A DNA stretch of 5,401 nt from Pseudomonadota bacterium (GTDB lineage Bacteria > Pseudomonadota > Alphaproteobacteria > Ferrovibrionales > Ferrovibrionaceae): positions 1 to 5,401 of the forward strand of contig JAJYTL010000236.1 in the NCBI GenBank assembly GCA_021793055.1, in the 5' to 3' direction. The number at the start of each line of letters is the position of its first letter. Position 1 is the first letter of the stretch. The notes under the pieces were generated by a model. It did no database searches and was not told where the DNA came from. It was given only the letters and a program-made list of their open reading frames with translations. Made by a program: the position numbers and the translations under genes. Below, piece by piece: positions 1 to 5,401 of the stretch.

Positions 1-1188
1 TTCGGCGGCCGGCGTCGGCGGCGTCGCGTCGGCGAGTTCGGCCTCGATCACCGGCACGTCGATGATCTCTTCCGAATGCAGCGCCGCCAGCCGGCGGACC
101 AGATTCTCGAGCTCACGAATGTTGCCGGGCCAGCGGTGCCGCTTGAGCCGCTCCAGGGCTTCCGGCGTAATCGTCTTGGCGGGCAACGATTCAGCGCGCA
201 CCTGCTTGAGAAAATGGCGGACCAGGTCGGGAATATCGTCGCCCCGCTCGCGCAACGGCGGCAGCCGAATCGGCACCACGTTCAGGCGGTAGAACAGATC
301 CTCGCGGAACAGGCCGCGGGTGACGAGCTGGCGCAAGTCGCGGTTGGTCGCGGCGACGATCCGCACGTTGGTGCGGATCGGCTCGCGGCCGCCGACCGAG
401 GTATACTCGCCCTCCTGCAGGACGCGCAGAAGCCGCGTCTGCGCTTCGAGGGGCATGTCGCCGATTTCGTCGAGAAACAGCGTGCCGCCGTTGGCCTGCT
501 CGAAGCGCCCGACATTGCGGGCGCTGGCACCGGTAAAGGCACCCTTCTCATGGCCGAAAAGCTCCGATTCGATCAATTCGCGCGGTATCGCCGCCATGTT
601 GACCGCGACAAAAGGCGCGTTCTTGCGCTTACCGTAGGTATGAAGCGCGCGCGCCACCAACTCCTTGCCGGTGCCGCTCTCGCCGGAGATCAAGACCGTG
701 AGATCGGTCGCCAGAAGCCGCGCCAGGATGCGGTAGACCTCCTGCATCGCGGGCGACCGGCCGATAAGCGACAGCTTCTCGTCGTCCTGCTCCGGCAGGC
801 CGCCGATAGCCGCCTCGCTCTTCGGCCGGCTCAAGGCGCGCTCCACCACCCCGACCAGATCCTTGAGGTCGAAGGGTTTCGGCAGATAGTCGAAAGCGCC
901 GCGCTCGGTCGCCTTGACCGCGGTGAGAAGGGTGCTCTGCGCGCTCATCACCACAATCGGCAAATCCGGCCGCAGCTTCTTGATCCGAGGCAGCAGATCG
1001 AGGCCGTTTTCGTCCGGCATCACGACGTCGGTGATGACGAGATCCCCTTCGCCGTCGGCGACCCAGCGCCATAGCGCCGCCGCATGGCCGGTGGTGCGCA
1101 CGTCGTAACCGACCCGGCCCAGCGCCTGATCGAGCACCGTGCGGATGCCGCGATCGTCATCGGCGACAAGAATGGTTCCCTTGGTCAT
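1..1188 (-). CDS. ntrC: Nitrogen regulation response regulator NtrC (NR(I)), 3' end cut by window edge
   Basis: This is a cytoplasmic response regulator that, when phosphorylated by NtrB, activates sigma-54 RNA polymerase at nitrogen-assimilation promoters. The frame is open from the ATG at 1188 to base 1, giving 396 visible residues. Residues 1-120 are the receiver: acidic pocket DDD 10-12, phospho-acceptor D54 in VITDVVMPDENG, S82 and K104 in LPKPFD. Residues about 140-370 are the AAA+ domain: Walker A GESGTGKE 169-176, the sigma-54 loop GAFTGA 216-221, Walker B GGTLFLDEIGDMP 234-246, REDLFYRL 295-302 and RWPGNIREL 352-360. An Ala/Pro-rich linker follows (about 385-396). The Fis-type helix-turn-helix is missing only because the window ends; NtrC is usually about 470-485 residues, so roughly 80-90 are off the edge. 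The ATG overlaps the ntrB stop as ATGA, with a GAGG ribosome site 7 nt upstream. NtrX is the main alternative, but direct coupling to a PAS-type NtrB and to dusB favours NtrC. Confidence 0.96.
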   Translation of the reverse strand, partial: MTKGTILVADDDRGIRTVLDQALGRVGYDVRTTGHAAALWRWVADGEGDLVITDVVMPDENGLDLLPRIKKLRPDLPIVVMSAQSTLLTAVKATERGAFDYLPKPFDLKDLVGVVERALSRPKSEAAIGGLPEQDDEKLSLIGRSPAMQEVYRILARLLATDLTVLISGESGTGKELVARALHTYGKRKNAPFVAVNMAAIPRELIESELFGHEKGAFTGASARNVGRFEQANGGTLFLDEIGDMPLEAQTRLLRVLQEGEYTSVGGREPIRTNVRIVAATNRDLRQLVTRGLFREDLFYRLNVVPIRLPPLRERGDDIPDLVRHFLKQVRAESLPAKTITPEALERLKRHRWPGNIRELENLVRRLAALHSEEIIDVPVIEAELADATPPTPAAE

Positions 1189-2297
1189 ATCTCTGCCTCG
1201 CTCCCGCTCTCGGACACCGGCAGGAGCACGCGGAAAATCGTGCGCCGGGGCCTACTTTCACACTCCACCACCCCCCCATGATCGCCGACGATCTTCGCCA
1301 CCAGCGCCAACCCAAGACCGGTACCGTTGGCCTTGGTGCTGACAAAGGGGTCGAAAAGATGCGCCTTTATGTCTTCGGGCACGCCCGGCCCGTCGTCCTG
1401 CACCGAAACCTCGAGCGGCAGGTGAATGCGCTCGCGGCTGCTGGGCACGGCCAGCTTGACGCCATGTCGATAAGCCGTGGCGAGCGCAATCTCACCCCCC
1501 GGTTCGAGCACCTCCGCGGCGTTCTTCACCAGATTCAGGAACACTTGGATGAGCTGGTCGCGGTTGCCGAAGACCGGCGGCAGCGACGGATCGTATTGCT
1601 CGGTAAAGCGCATGCCGCGCGCGAATCCCGCCTTCGCGACCTTGCGCACATGCTCCAGAACCTCGTGAATGTTGACCGCACGGTAGGCGATCGGCTCCTC
1701 GTCGGAGAAAATGTCGACGCGATCGACCAGGGCGCAGATGCGGTCCGCCTCCTCGCAGATCAAACGCGTCAACTCGCGGTCGCGCGGCACCGCGTTCTGC
1801 TCGAGAAGCTGGGCCGCGCCGCGAATCCCCGAGAGCGGATTCTTCACCTCGTGAGCCAGAACCGCCGCCATGCCGCTGATCGAGCGCGCGGCGCCGCGGT
1901 GCAGAAGCTGGCGATCCATCTTCTCGGCGATGGTGCGGGGCTCGATCTGCAGCACGACGCAGCCGCTGACCTCGAGCACCGGGCTCACCAGAACATTGAC
2001 CTCGCGCGGGCCAAGGCGCGGGCTGCCGATATCGACGCCATATTCCGACACCGTCTGCCCTTGCGCCTGCACCTGCTGGACGAGCTCTAGAAGCGGGCTG
2101 CTGAACGGGATGATGGCGCTCAGGTATTGCTGGCAAAGCCAAGCGGCACCGGCATCGAAGAACTGCTCGGCGGCCGGGTTGGCGAAACAGATATGGCCGC
2201 TCGCGTCGACCACCACGACGGGATCGGGCAAAGAGCCCAGGATATGGCCGGGATCGATCACGTCGAGCCGGCCGGCGGAAACGAACTTCGCCATCAC
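1185..2297 (-). CDS. ntrB: Nitrogen regulation sensor histidine kinase NtrB (NR(II))
   Basis: This is a soluble histidine kinase/phosphatase that sets NtrC phosphorylation according to nitrogen status, in the family scheme under control of a PII protein. The 370-residue protein has no membrane segment or signal peptide. A PAS sensor domain covers about residues 15-125 (LPDPVVVVDASGHICFANPAAE at 23-44). The dimerisation and phospho-transfer H-box follows, with H149 in LAHEVKNPLSGIRG. The ATPase domain has the N-box NLVKNAAE 255-262 (N259), the G1 box DDGPGVP 301-307, the F-box DPFVSTK 316-322 and the G2 box GTGLGLAL 325-332. All catalytic boxes are intact and the length is normal for the family. 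Two adjacent starts are possible: GTG at 2297, giving a GTGA overlap with the dusB stop, or ATG at 2294, giving TGATG. AGAGG lies 8 nt before the GTG and a second AGG 7 nt before the ATG, so the choice is open by one residue. The 3' end overlaps ntrC by 4 nt. Confidence 0.96.
   Translation of the reverse strand: MMAKFVSAGRLDVIDPGHILGSLPDPVVVVDASGHICFANPAAEQFFDAGAAWLCQQYLSAIIPFSSPLLELVQQVQAQGQTVSEYGVDIGSPRLGPREVNVLVSPVLEVSGCVVLQIEPRTIAEKMDRQLLHRGAARSISGMAAVLAHEVKNPLSGIRGAAQLLEQNAVPRDRELTRLICEEADRICALVDRVDIFSDEEPIAYRAVNIHEVLEHVRKVAKAGFARGMRFTEQYDPSLPPVFGNRDQLIQVFLNLVKNAAEVLEPGGEIALATAYRHGVKLAVPSSRERIHLPLEVSVQDDGPGVPEDIKAHLFDPFVSTKANGTGLGLALVAKIVGDHGGVVECESRPRRTIFRVLLPVSESGSEAEI
1196..1199 (-). 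promoter_or_regulatory. Ribosome binding site of ntrC inside the ntrB 3' end
   Basis: On the minus strand GAGG lies 7 nt before the ATG at 1188, within the last codons of ntrB. It is the clearest Shine-Dalgarno match among the starts in this window and supports the ATG that overlaps the ntrB stop codon. Confidence 0.6.
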
Positions 2298-3280
2298 GCA
2301 GCCTGCCTCTCGATCAAGGGCTCGTAATAGTCGGCCAGCACCCGCTGCGCCGCGCTGGGGTCGTCAATGCCCATGATCCGATTGCGAAACTCCGCCGAAC
2401 CGGGAAGGCCGCGGGTATACCAGCCGATATGCTTGCGCGCGATGCGCACTCCGCTGGCGGCTCCGTAATGGGCAAGCATCATGTCGTAATGTTCGCGGAG
2501 GATGGCGAATTGCTCGGCGAGCGCCGCATCGGGGAGCCGCTTGCCGGTCGTCAGGAAATGGCTCATCTGCTTGAGGAGCCAGGGCCGGCCGTAGGTGCCG
2601 CGGCCCACCATCACGCCATCGGCACCGGATTGCGCCAGCGCCTCTTGCGCATCGTCGACGTCGTTGATGTCGCCGTTCACCACCACGGGAATGCTCACTG
2701 CCCGCTTGACCTCGCCGACGAAGCGCCAGTCGGCGCGGCCGCCGAACAGCTGGTTGCGGGTGCGGCCATGGACCGTGATCATCTTCACGCCGAGTTGCTC
2801 GGCGCGGCGTGCGAGCTCGGGCGCATTGCGGTTCTTGTCGTCCCAGCCGGTCCGCATCTTCAAGGTGACCGGCAGCGACACGGCATTGACCGTCGCCTCG
2901 ACGATGCGCGCGGCGTGATCGAGATCGCGCATCAAGGCCGAGCCCGCATAGCCGTTTACCACCTTCTTGACCGGACAGCCCATGTTGATATCGATCAGCG
3001 CCGCGCCGCGATCCGCGTTAAGTCGCGCCGCCTCGGCCATCGCCGCAGGCTCGCAACCCGCGAGCTGAACCGCCATCGGAGCCTCTTCCGGCGTCGTCTC
3101 GGCCATCTTGAGCGATTGCCGGGTTTCGCGGATCATCGCTTGGGAGGCGATCATCTCCGAAACCACCAAGCCCGCCCCCGCCCGCTTGACCAGGCGGCGG
3201 AAAGGCAGGTCGCTGACGCCTGACATCGGCGCGAGCAGGACCGGGGTCTCAAGAGCGATGGAGCCGATCGAAATGGCCAT
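2294..3280 (-). CDS. dusB: tRNA-dihydrouridine synthase DusB (NifR3 family)
   Basis: This is a flavin (FMN) enzyme that reduces specific uridines in the tRNA D-loop to dihydrouridine using NADPH. In the 328-residue TIM-barrel protein the visible motifs are APMSGVSDLPFR 17-28 (FMN-binding first strand), the catalytic loop NMGCPVKKVVNGYAGSALM 99-117 with C102 as general acid, KMRTGWDD 141-148, VHGRTRNQLF 170-179, VNGDI 201-205 and the phosphate-binding GRGTYGRPWL 226-235. A helical RNA-binding tail closes the protein. Length and motifs are complete. An in-frame TAA lies 3 nt upstream of the ATG at 3280, and the next in-frame ATG (M19) would remove the first FMN strand, so this start is well fixed. 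It has no Shine-Dalgarno sequence, only an A-rich stretch. This is the gene called nifR3 upstream of ntrB in Rhodobacter, Rhizobium and Azospirillum. It leads the operon, and its stop overlaps the ntrB start. Confidence 0.96.
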   Translation of the reverse strand: MAISIGSIALETPVLLAPMSGVSDLPFRRLVKRAGAGLVVSEMIASQAMIRETRQSLKMAETTPEEAPMAVQLAGCEPAAMAEAARLNADRGAALIDINMGCPVKKVVNGYAGSALMRDLDHAARIVEATVNAVSLPVTLKMRTGWDDKNRNAPELARRAEQLGVKMITVHGRTRNQLFGGRADWRFVGEVKRAVSIPVVVNGDINDVDDAQEALAQSGADGVMVGRGTYGRPWLLKQMSHFLTTGKRLPDAALAEQFAILREHYDMMLAHYGAASGVRIARKHIGWYTRGLPGSAEFRNRIMGIDDPSAAQRVLADYYEPLIERQAA

Positions 3281-3288
3281 TTTTTAAT

Positions 3289-3314
3289 CACGAACAGTAA
3301 GTGACTAATTCGTG
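3289..3314 (-). repeat. Inverted repeat in the dusB leader
   Basis: CACGAA (3289-3294) and TTCGTG (3309-3314) form a perfect 6-bp inverted repeat separated by 14 nt. Inside it, AGT and ACT can add 3 more pairs after a small asymmetric internal loop. On the minus strand the dyad ends 8 nt before the dusB ATG. In RNA it would be a modest hairpin beside the start codon; in DNA it could be a two-half-site operator near the predicted transcription start. It is not followed by a T run, so it does not look like a terminator. Confidence 0.35.
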
Positions 3315-3318
3315 GGCA

Positions 3319-3347
3319 ATTAATACACAGAAATCTTCGCACTGCAA
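3319..3347 (-). promoter_or_regulatory. Candidate sigma-70-type promoter for dusB-ntrBC
   Basis: On the minus strand a -35-like TTGCAG (3347-3342) is followed after 17 nt by ATTAAT (3324-3319), which is preceded by TGT in the extended -10 position. ATTAAT matches 4 of 6 consensus bases; the -35 matches only its first three. The predicted start near 3312 would give a leader of about 30 nt. Spacing is ideal but the hexamers are weak and the region is AT-rich, so chance is possible. Confidence 0.3.
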
Positions 3348-3351
3348 TACT
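3343..3351 (+). promoter_or_regulatory. Candidate extended -10 for ispDF-pgpA-cinA
   Basis: TGC followed by AATACT matches an extended -10 (TGn plus 4 of 6 hexamer bases). No recognisable -35 hexamer lies 16-18 nt upstream. It is the best plus-strand candidate seen before the GC-rich half begins and would give a leader of about 50 nt. It overlaps the -35 of the minus-strand candidate, so polymerase might not occupy both at once. Confidence 0.2.
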
Positions 3352-3408
3352 GAACCAGCGGCCGCCAAGGCTGTTGTGCGCTTTCCCCGGGCCGACTAGT
3401 TTGACCGC

Positions 3409-4557
3409 ATGCGAACTGTCGCTCTTGTCGTCGCGGCCGGCCGCGGCACCCGCCTCGGCGCCGATCTTCCCAAGCAGTACTTGCCCTTAGCAGGCGAGGC
3501 CGTGATTCGGCACTCGCTTCGGCCCCTCGCCGACCACCCCGAAATCGACGGCCTCAAGGTCGTCATCCATGACGACGACCGGCCGCTTTATGACCAGGCG
3601 GCGGCCGGATTCGACCTGCTCGAGCCGGTGCTCGGCGGGGCAACGCGCCAGGAATCCGTGCGCCGCGGGTTGGAAAGCCTGGTCGACGTGGCACCTGAGC
3701 GAATCCTGATCCATGACGGCGCAAGGCCTCTCCTGGTGCCGGCGGTCGTCGCCCCTGCCCTGGCGGCCCTGGAAACCGCGGCCGGCGCTGTGCCTGTCCT
3801 GCCGGTTGTCGATACCTTGAAACGCGAACAAGACGGAATCGTGACCGCCACCGTGTCGCGCGTTGGCTTGTATCGCGCCCAGACGCCGCAAGTCTTCCGC
3901 TTCGCGGACATTCTCAAGGCCCACCGCGAGGCTGCCGGCGGCGACCTCACCGACGACGCGGCGGTCGCCGAACAAGCGGGGTTGACCGTCCGCCTTACCG
4001 CCGGCGCCGAGGAAAACCTCAAGATCACCGTCGCCGAGGATCTCGCCCGGGCCGAGCGCATCCTGCATGGCCGCCTCATGGATACTCGGGTCGGCAACGG
4101 CATCGACGTGCATGCGTTCGGGCCGGTCCGCCCGCTCTTCCTCTGCGGCGTCGAGGTGCCGCACGAGACCGGCCTCGCCGGCCATTCCGATGCCGACGTC
4201 GGGCTGCACGCCGCGACCGACGCGATCCTCGGCGCTTTGGGCGAGGGCGATATCGGGCAGCACTTCCCACCCTCGGACCCGCGCTGGCGCGATGCCGCCT
4301 CGGACCGTTTCCTCCGCCACGCCGCCGACCGAGTGCTGGCCCGCCGCGGCGCCATCGCCCATGTCGACATCACCCTGATTTGCGAGCGGCCGAAAATCGG
4401 CCCTCACCGCGAGGCGATGCGCGCGCGCGTCGCGGCCATCCTCGGCATCACGACGGAGCGCGTCAGCGTCAAGGCGACGACCACCGACGGGCTCGGCTTT
4501 ACCGGTCGGCGGGAAGGCATCGCGGGTCAAGCCACCGCCACGGTCCGCCTGCCGTGA
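3409..4557 (+). CDS. ispDF: Bifunctional IspD/IspF: MEP cytidylyltransferase and MEcPP synthase
   Basis: This fused enzyme carries out two non-consecutive steps of the MEP isoprenoid pathway. The IspD half joins CTP and 2-C-methyl-D-erythritol 4-phosphate; the IspF half cyclises CDP-ME 2-phosphate to MEcPP, releasing CMP. Of 382 residues, about 1-222 are IspD: CTP-binding VVAAGRGTRLGADLPKQY 7-24 (R14 and K22 in catalytic positions), HDGARPL 102-108, DTLKR 135-139, RAQTPQVF 156-163 and KITVAEDL 205-212. Residues 224-382 are IspF: metal ligands D233 and H235 in GNGIDVHAFG and H259 in LAGHSDADVGLHAATDAILGA, then DIGQHFPPSDPRW 281-293 and TTTDGLGFTGRREGIAGQA. Both halves appear catalytically complete. 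The fusion joint is almost linker-free, with a Met (M224) at the natural IspF start. The usual third activity, IspE, is not in the window. The ATG start gives a canonical IspD N-terminus, but no clear Shine-Dalgarno precedes it. The stop overlaps the pgpA GTG. Confidence 0.97.
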   Translation: MRTVALVVAAGRGTRLGADLPKQYLPLAGEAVIRHSLRPLADHPEIDGLKVVIHDDDRPLYDQAAAGFDLLEPVLGGATRQESVRRGLESLVDVAPERILIHDGARPLLVPAVVAPALAALETAAGAVPVLPVVDTLKREQDGIVTATVSRVGLYRAQTPQVFRFADILKAHREAAGGDLTDDAAVAEQAGLTVRLTAGAEENLKITVAEDLARAERILHGRLMDTRVGNGIDVHAFGPVRPLFLCGVEVPHETGLAGHSDADVGLHAATDAILGALGEGDIGQHFPPSDPRWRDAASDRFLRHAADRVLARRGAIAHVDITLICERPKIGPHREAMRARVAAILGITTERVSVKATTTDGLGFTGRREGIAGQATATVRLP

Positions 4558-5039
4558 ACGGCTCGTCATCGCGCCCCTCGCGGCCGGCGGCATTGATCGC
4601 CACCTGTGGCGGGATCGGGCTTTTCCCGCTTGCCCCCGGCACTCTCGCCTCGTTTGTTGCGCTGTTTCCCGCCTGGGTGATCGCCGATCTCGGCGGCCCG
4701 GTGGCGCTGGCCCTTGCCGGCCTGATCGCCCTTGGTCTCGGTATCTGGGCGGCTGGCGCCTATAGCCGGGATCAGCGCGTCGCCGATCCCTCGCAGGTGG
4801 TAATCGACGAGGTCGCGGCGGTGTGGCTCATTCTCGCCTTTCTGCCGCGCAATCTCGGCGCCTACCTTGCCGGCTTTGTCGCCTTCCGTATTTTCGATAT
4901 CGCGAAGCCCTGGCCGGTCGGCTGGGCCGACCGCAAGGTTTCTGGCGGCGTCGGCATCATGCTCGACGATCTGCTGGCCGGCATCTACGCGCTTCTCCTC
5001 GCTCTCGCCGTGAATCATTGGGCACGCAGATGGCTATGA
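4554..5039 (+). CDS. pgpA: Phosphatidylglycerophosphatase A
   Basis: This inner-membrane enzyme dephosphorylates phosphatidylglycerol phosphate to phosphatidylglycerol, the last step of that phospholipid's synthesis. The 161-residue protein shows the PgpA signature in order: ATCGGIGLFPLAPGTLAS at 16-33, the acidic motif DPSQVVIDEVAAVW 78-91, and FRIFDIAKPWPVGWADRK 111-128 with GGVGIMLDDLLAGIYA 131-146. The conserved Asp and Glu residues expected to bind Mg2+ are present. Hydrophobic stretches at about 34-70, 84-110 and 138-155 fit a small polytopic membrane protein. The frame stays open far upstream, but that part is a shadow of ispF. The GTG at 4554 gives the conserved N-terminus and overlaps the ispDF stop as GTGA; the only internal Met codon in frame falls inside the last motif, so no shorter start works. 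The Shine-Dalgarno is weak, and translation probably depends on ribosomes finishing ispDF. Confidence 0.94.
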   Translation: MNGSSSRPSRPAALIATCGGIGLFPLAPGTLASFVALFPAWVIADLGGPVALALAGLIALGLGIWAAGAYSRDQRVADPSQVVIDEVAAVWLILAFLPRNLGAYLAGFVAFRIFDIAKPWPVGWADRKVSGGVGIMLDDLLAGIYALLLALAVNHWARRWL

Positions 5040-5401
5040 CCATGGAGCGCCTCATTGCCGATGCGGAACGGCTGATCGACGCCTGCCGGCGCGCCGGCTA
5101 CACCCTGGCCCTGGCCGAGAGTTGCACCGGCGGACTGATCGCCGCCGTGCTCACGGAAATCGCCGGCGCTTCGGACGTGGTCGAGCGCGGCTTCGTCACC
5201 TATTCCAACCGGGCCAAGGAAACGCTCCTAGGCGTGCCCCACGCGCTGATCGAGAAGCACGGCGCGGTCAGCGATGAAGTGGCCCGTGCCATGGCCGAGG
5301 GCGCGCTCGCGGCGGCGCCTGTCGATCTTACCGTCGCCGTGACCGGCATCGCGGGGCCGGGCGGCGGCAGCGTCGAAAAACCGGTCGGCCTCGTGCATAT
5401 C
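5036..5401 (+). CDS. CinA C-terminal-domain protein, NMN amidohydrolase (PncC-like), 3' end cut by window edge
   Basis: This is a stand-alone CinA C-terminal domain. Characterised members deamidate nicotinamide mononucleotide to nicotinate mononucleotide, feeding the pyridine-nucleotide cycle. With the ATG at 5036, 122 residues are visible; the family is about 160, so roughly 40 are off the edge. Motifs present are AESCTGGLIA 27-36, GFVTYSNRAKETLLGV 52-67, GAVSDEVARAMAEGA 76-90 and TGIAGPGGG 103-111, followed by KPVGLVHI. There is no room for the N-terminal MoCF-like domain of full-length CinA. Three in-frame ATGs (5030, 5036, 5042) could start it. I chose 5036 because it gives the ATGA overlap with the pgpA stop seen at other junctions here; 5030 would overlap by 10 nt. 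None has a strong Shine-Dalgarno. The domain assignment is firm, while NMN deamidase activity is inferred from the family. Confidence 0.92.
   Translation, partial: MTMERLIADAERLIDACRRAGYTLALAESCTGGLIAAVLTEIAGASDVVERGFVTYSNRAKETLLGVPHALIEKHGAVSDEVARAMAEGALAAAPVDLTVAVTGIAGPGGGSVEKPVGLVHI

Larger units (their letters stand above)
3281..3408. promoter_or_regulatory. Divergent intergenic region carrying the dusB-ntrBC and ispDF-pgpA-cinA promoters
   Basis: This 128-bp gap separates the divergent dusB and ispDF starts and is the only non-coding stretch in the window, so both operon promoters should lie here unless they sit inside genes. By hand count, 3281-3350 is about 36% GC and 3351-3408 about 66% GC. 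The AT-rich half holds weak candidate elements for both directions, described separately. I saw no NtrC-type TGCACC-N5-GGTGCA site, no correctly spaced sigma-54 element and no terminator. That transcription starts here is inferred from layout and base composition. Confidence 0.6.

Noticed and set aside
1..30. A GC-rich repetitive-looking stretch at the left edge
   Set aside because: It encodes the Ala/Pro-rich linker of NtrC before its DNA-binding domain; the repetition is low-complexity coding sequence rather than a separate repeat.
76..1074. A 332-codon plus-strand open frame opposite ntrC
   Set aside because: The minus-strand frame is unmistakable NtrC with all catalytic motifs. The plus-strand translation is rich in Arg, Ala, Gln and Asp without any recognisable domain, as expected for the mirror of a GC-rich gene.
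1271..1277. A run of seven C (G on the coding strand) inside ntrB, considered as a phase-variation tract or sequencing error
   Set aside because: The frame is intact on both sides and encodes the expected GDHGGVVE segment after the G2 box, so it is explained by Gly and Val codons. Seven bases is short for a contingency tract in a GC-rich genome.
1278..2090. A 270-codon plus-strand open frame opposite ntrB
   Set aside because: It lies wholly antisense to the intact kinase, shows no family motif and has a composition typical of a high-GC shadow frame.
2429..3223. A 264-codon plus-strand open frame opposite dusB
   Set aside because: It is antisense to complete DusB; the translation is His/Arg-rich and resembles no known fold.
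3342..3365. A possible sigma-54 (-24/-12) promoter upstream of dusB on the minus strand
   Set aside because: TGG and TTGC are present, but the GG-to-GC spacing is 9 nt rather than the required 10 and the rest of the -24 element does not match. Attractive beside ntrBC, but not supported.
4380..4553. A 58-codon upstream extension of the pgpA frame
   Set aside because: It overlaps the conserved end of IspF in another frame and reads as low-complexity Arg/His/Gly sequence. PgpA proteins begin close to the GTG at 4554.
3487..4593. A 368-codon minus-strand open frame opposite ispDF
   Set aside because: It is nearly as long as the real gene, but the plus strand encodes both enzyme domains with every catalytic motif. 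The antisense product has no recognisable domain and would run through the ispDF/pgpA junction.

Overview
The window is ordinary core chromosome from a GC-rich alphaproteobacterium. Three things point there: the dusB(nifR3)-ntrB-ntrC order, a single fused ispD-ispF gene, and a GC-rich third-codon-position bias strong enough to open long spurious frames antisense to the real genes. Rhodospirillales or a related order is a plausible home, but the genus cannot be read from this sequence. I see no rRNA, tRNA, CRISPR array, insertion sequence, phage gene or attachment site.

Layout. Two gene clusters diverge from one 128-bp intergenic region (3281-3408). On the minus strand, reading leftward, are dusB (tRNA-dihydrouridine synthase), ntrB (nitrogen sensor kinase) and ntrC (sigma-54-dependent response regulator). 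ntrC runs off the left edge without its C-terminal DNA-binding domain. On the plus strand, reading rightward, are ispDF (bifunctional MEP-pathway enzyme), pgpA (phosphatidylglycerophosphatase A) and a cinA C-terminal-domain gene (pncC-like nicotinamide-nucleotide amidase), which runs off the right edge. Five of the six genes are anchored by strong family motifs across most of their length. The cinA-type gene is cut but still shows its family motifs.

How they work together. NtrB and NtrC form the cytoplasmic two-component pair that reports nitrogen status and activates sigma-54 promoters; dusB is their customary upstream partner in alphaproteobacteria. The plus-strand genes are housekeeping metabolism: isoprenoid precursors, phosphatidylglycerol synthesis and pyridine-nucleotide recycling. 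Every gene-to-gene junction can be read as a 4-nt start/stop overlap (ATGA or GTGA), so both clusters look like tightly coupled operons. The only non-coding stretch is the divergent promoter region. It is sharply split into an AT-rich half beside dusB (about 36% GC) and a GC-rich half beside ispDF (about 66% GC), and it contains a dyad just before the dusB start. I found no convincing new biological system; the intergenic region is the part most worth a second look.
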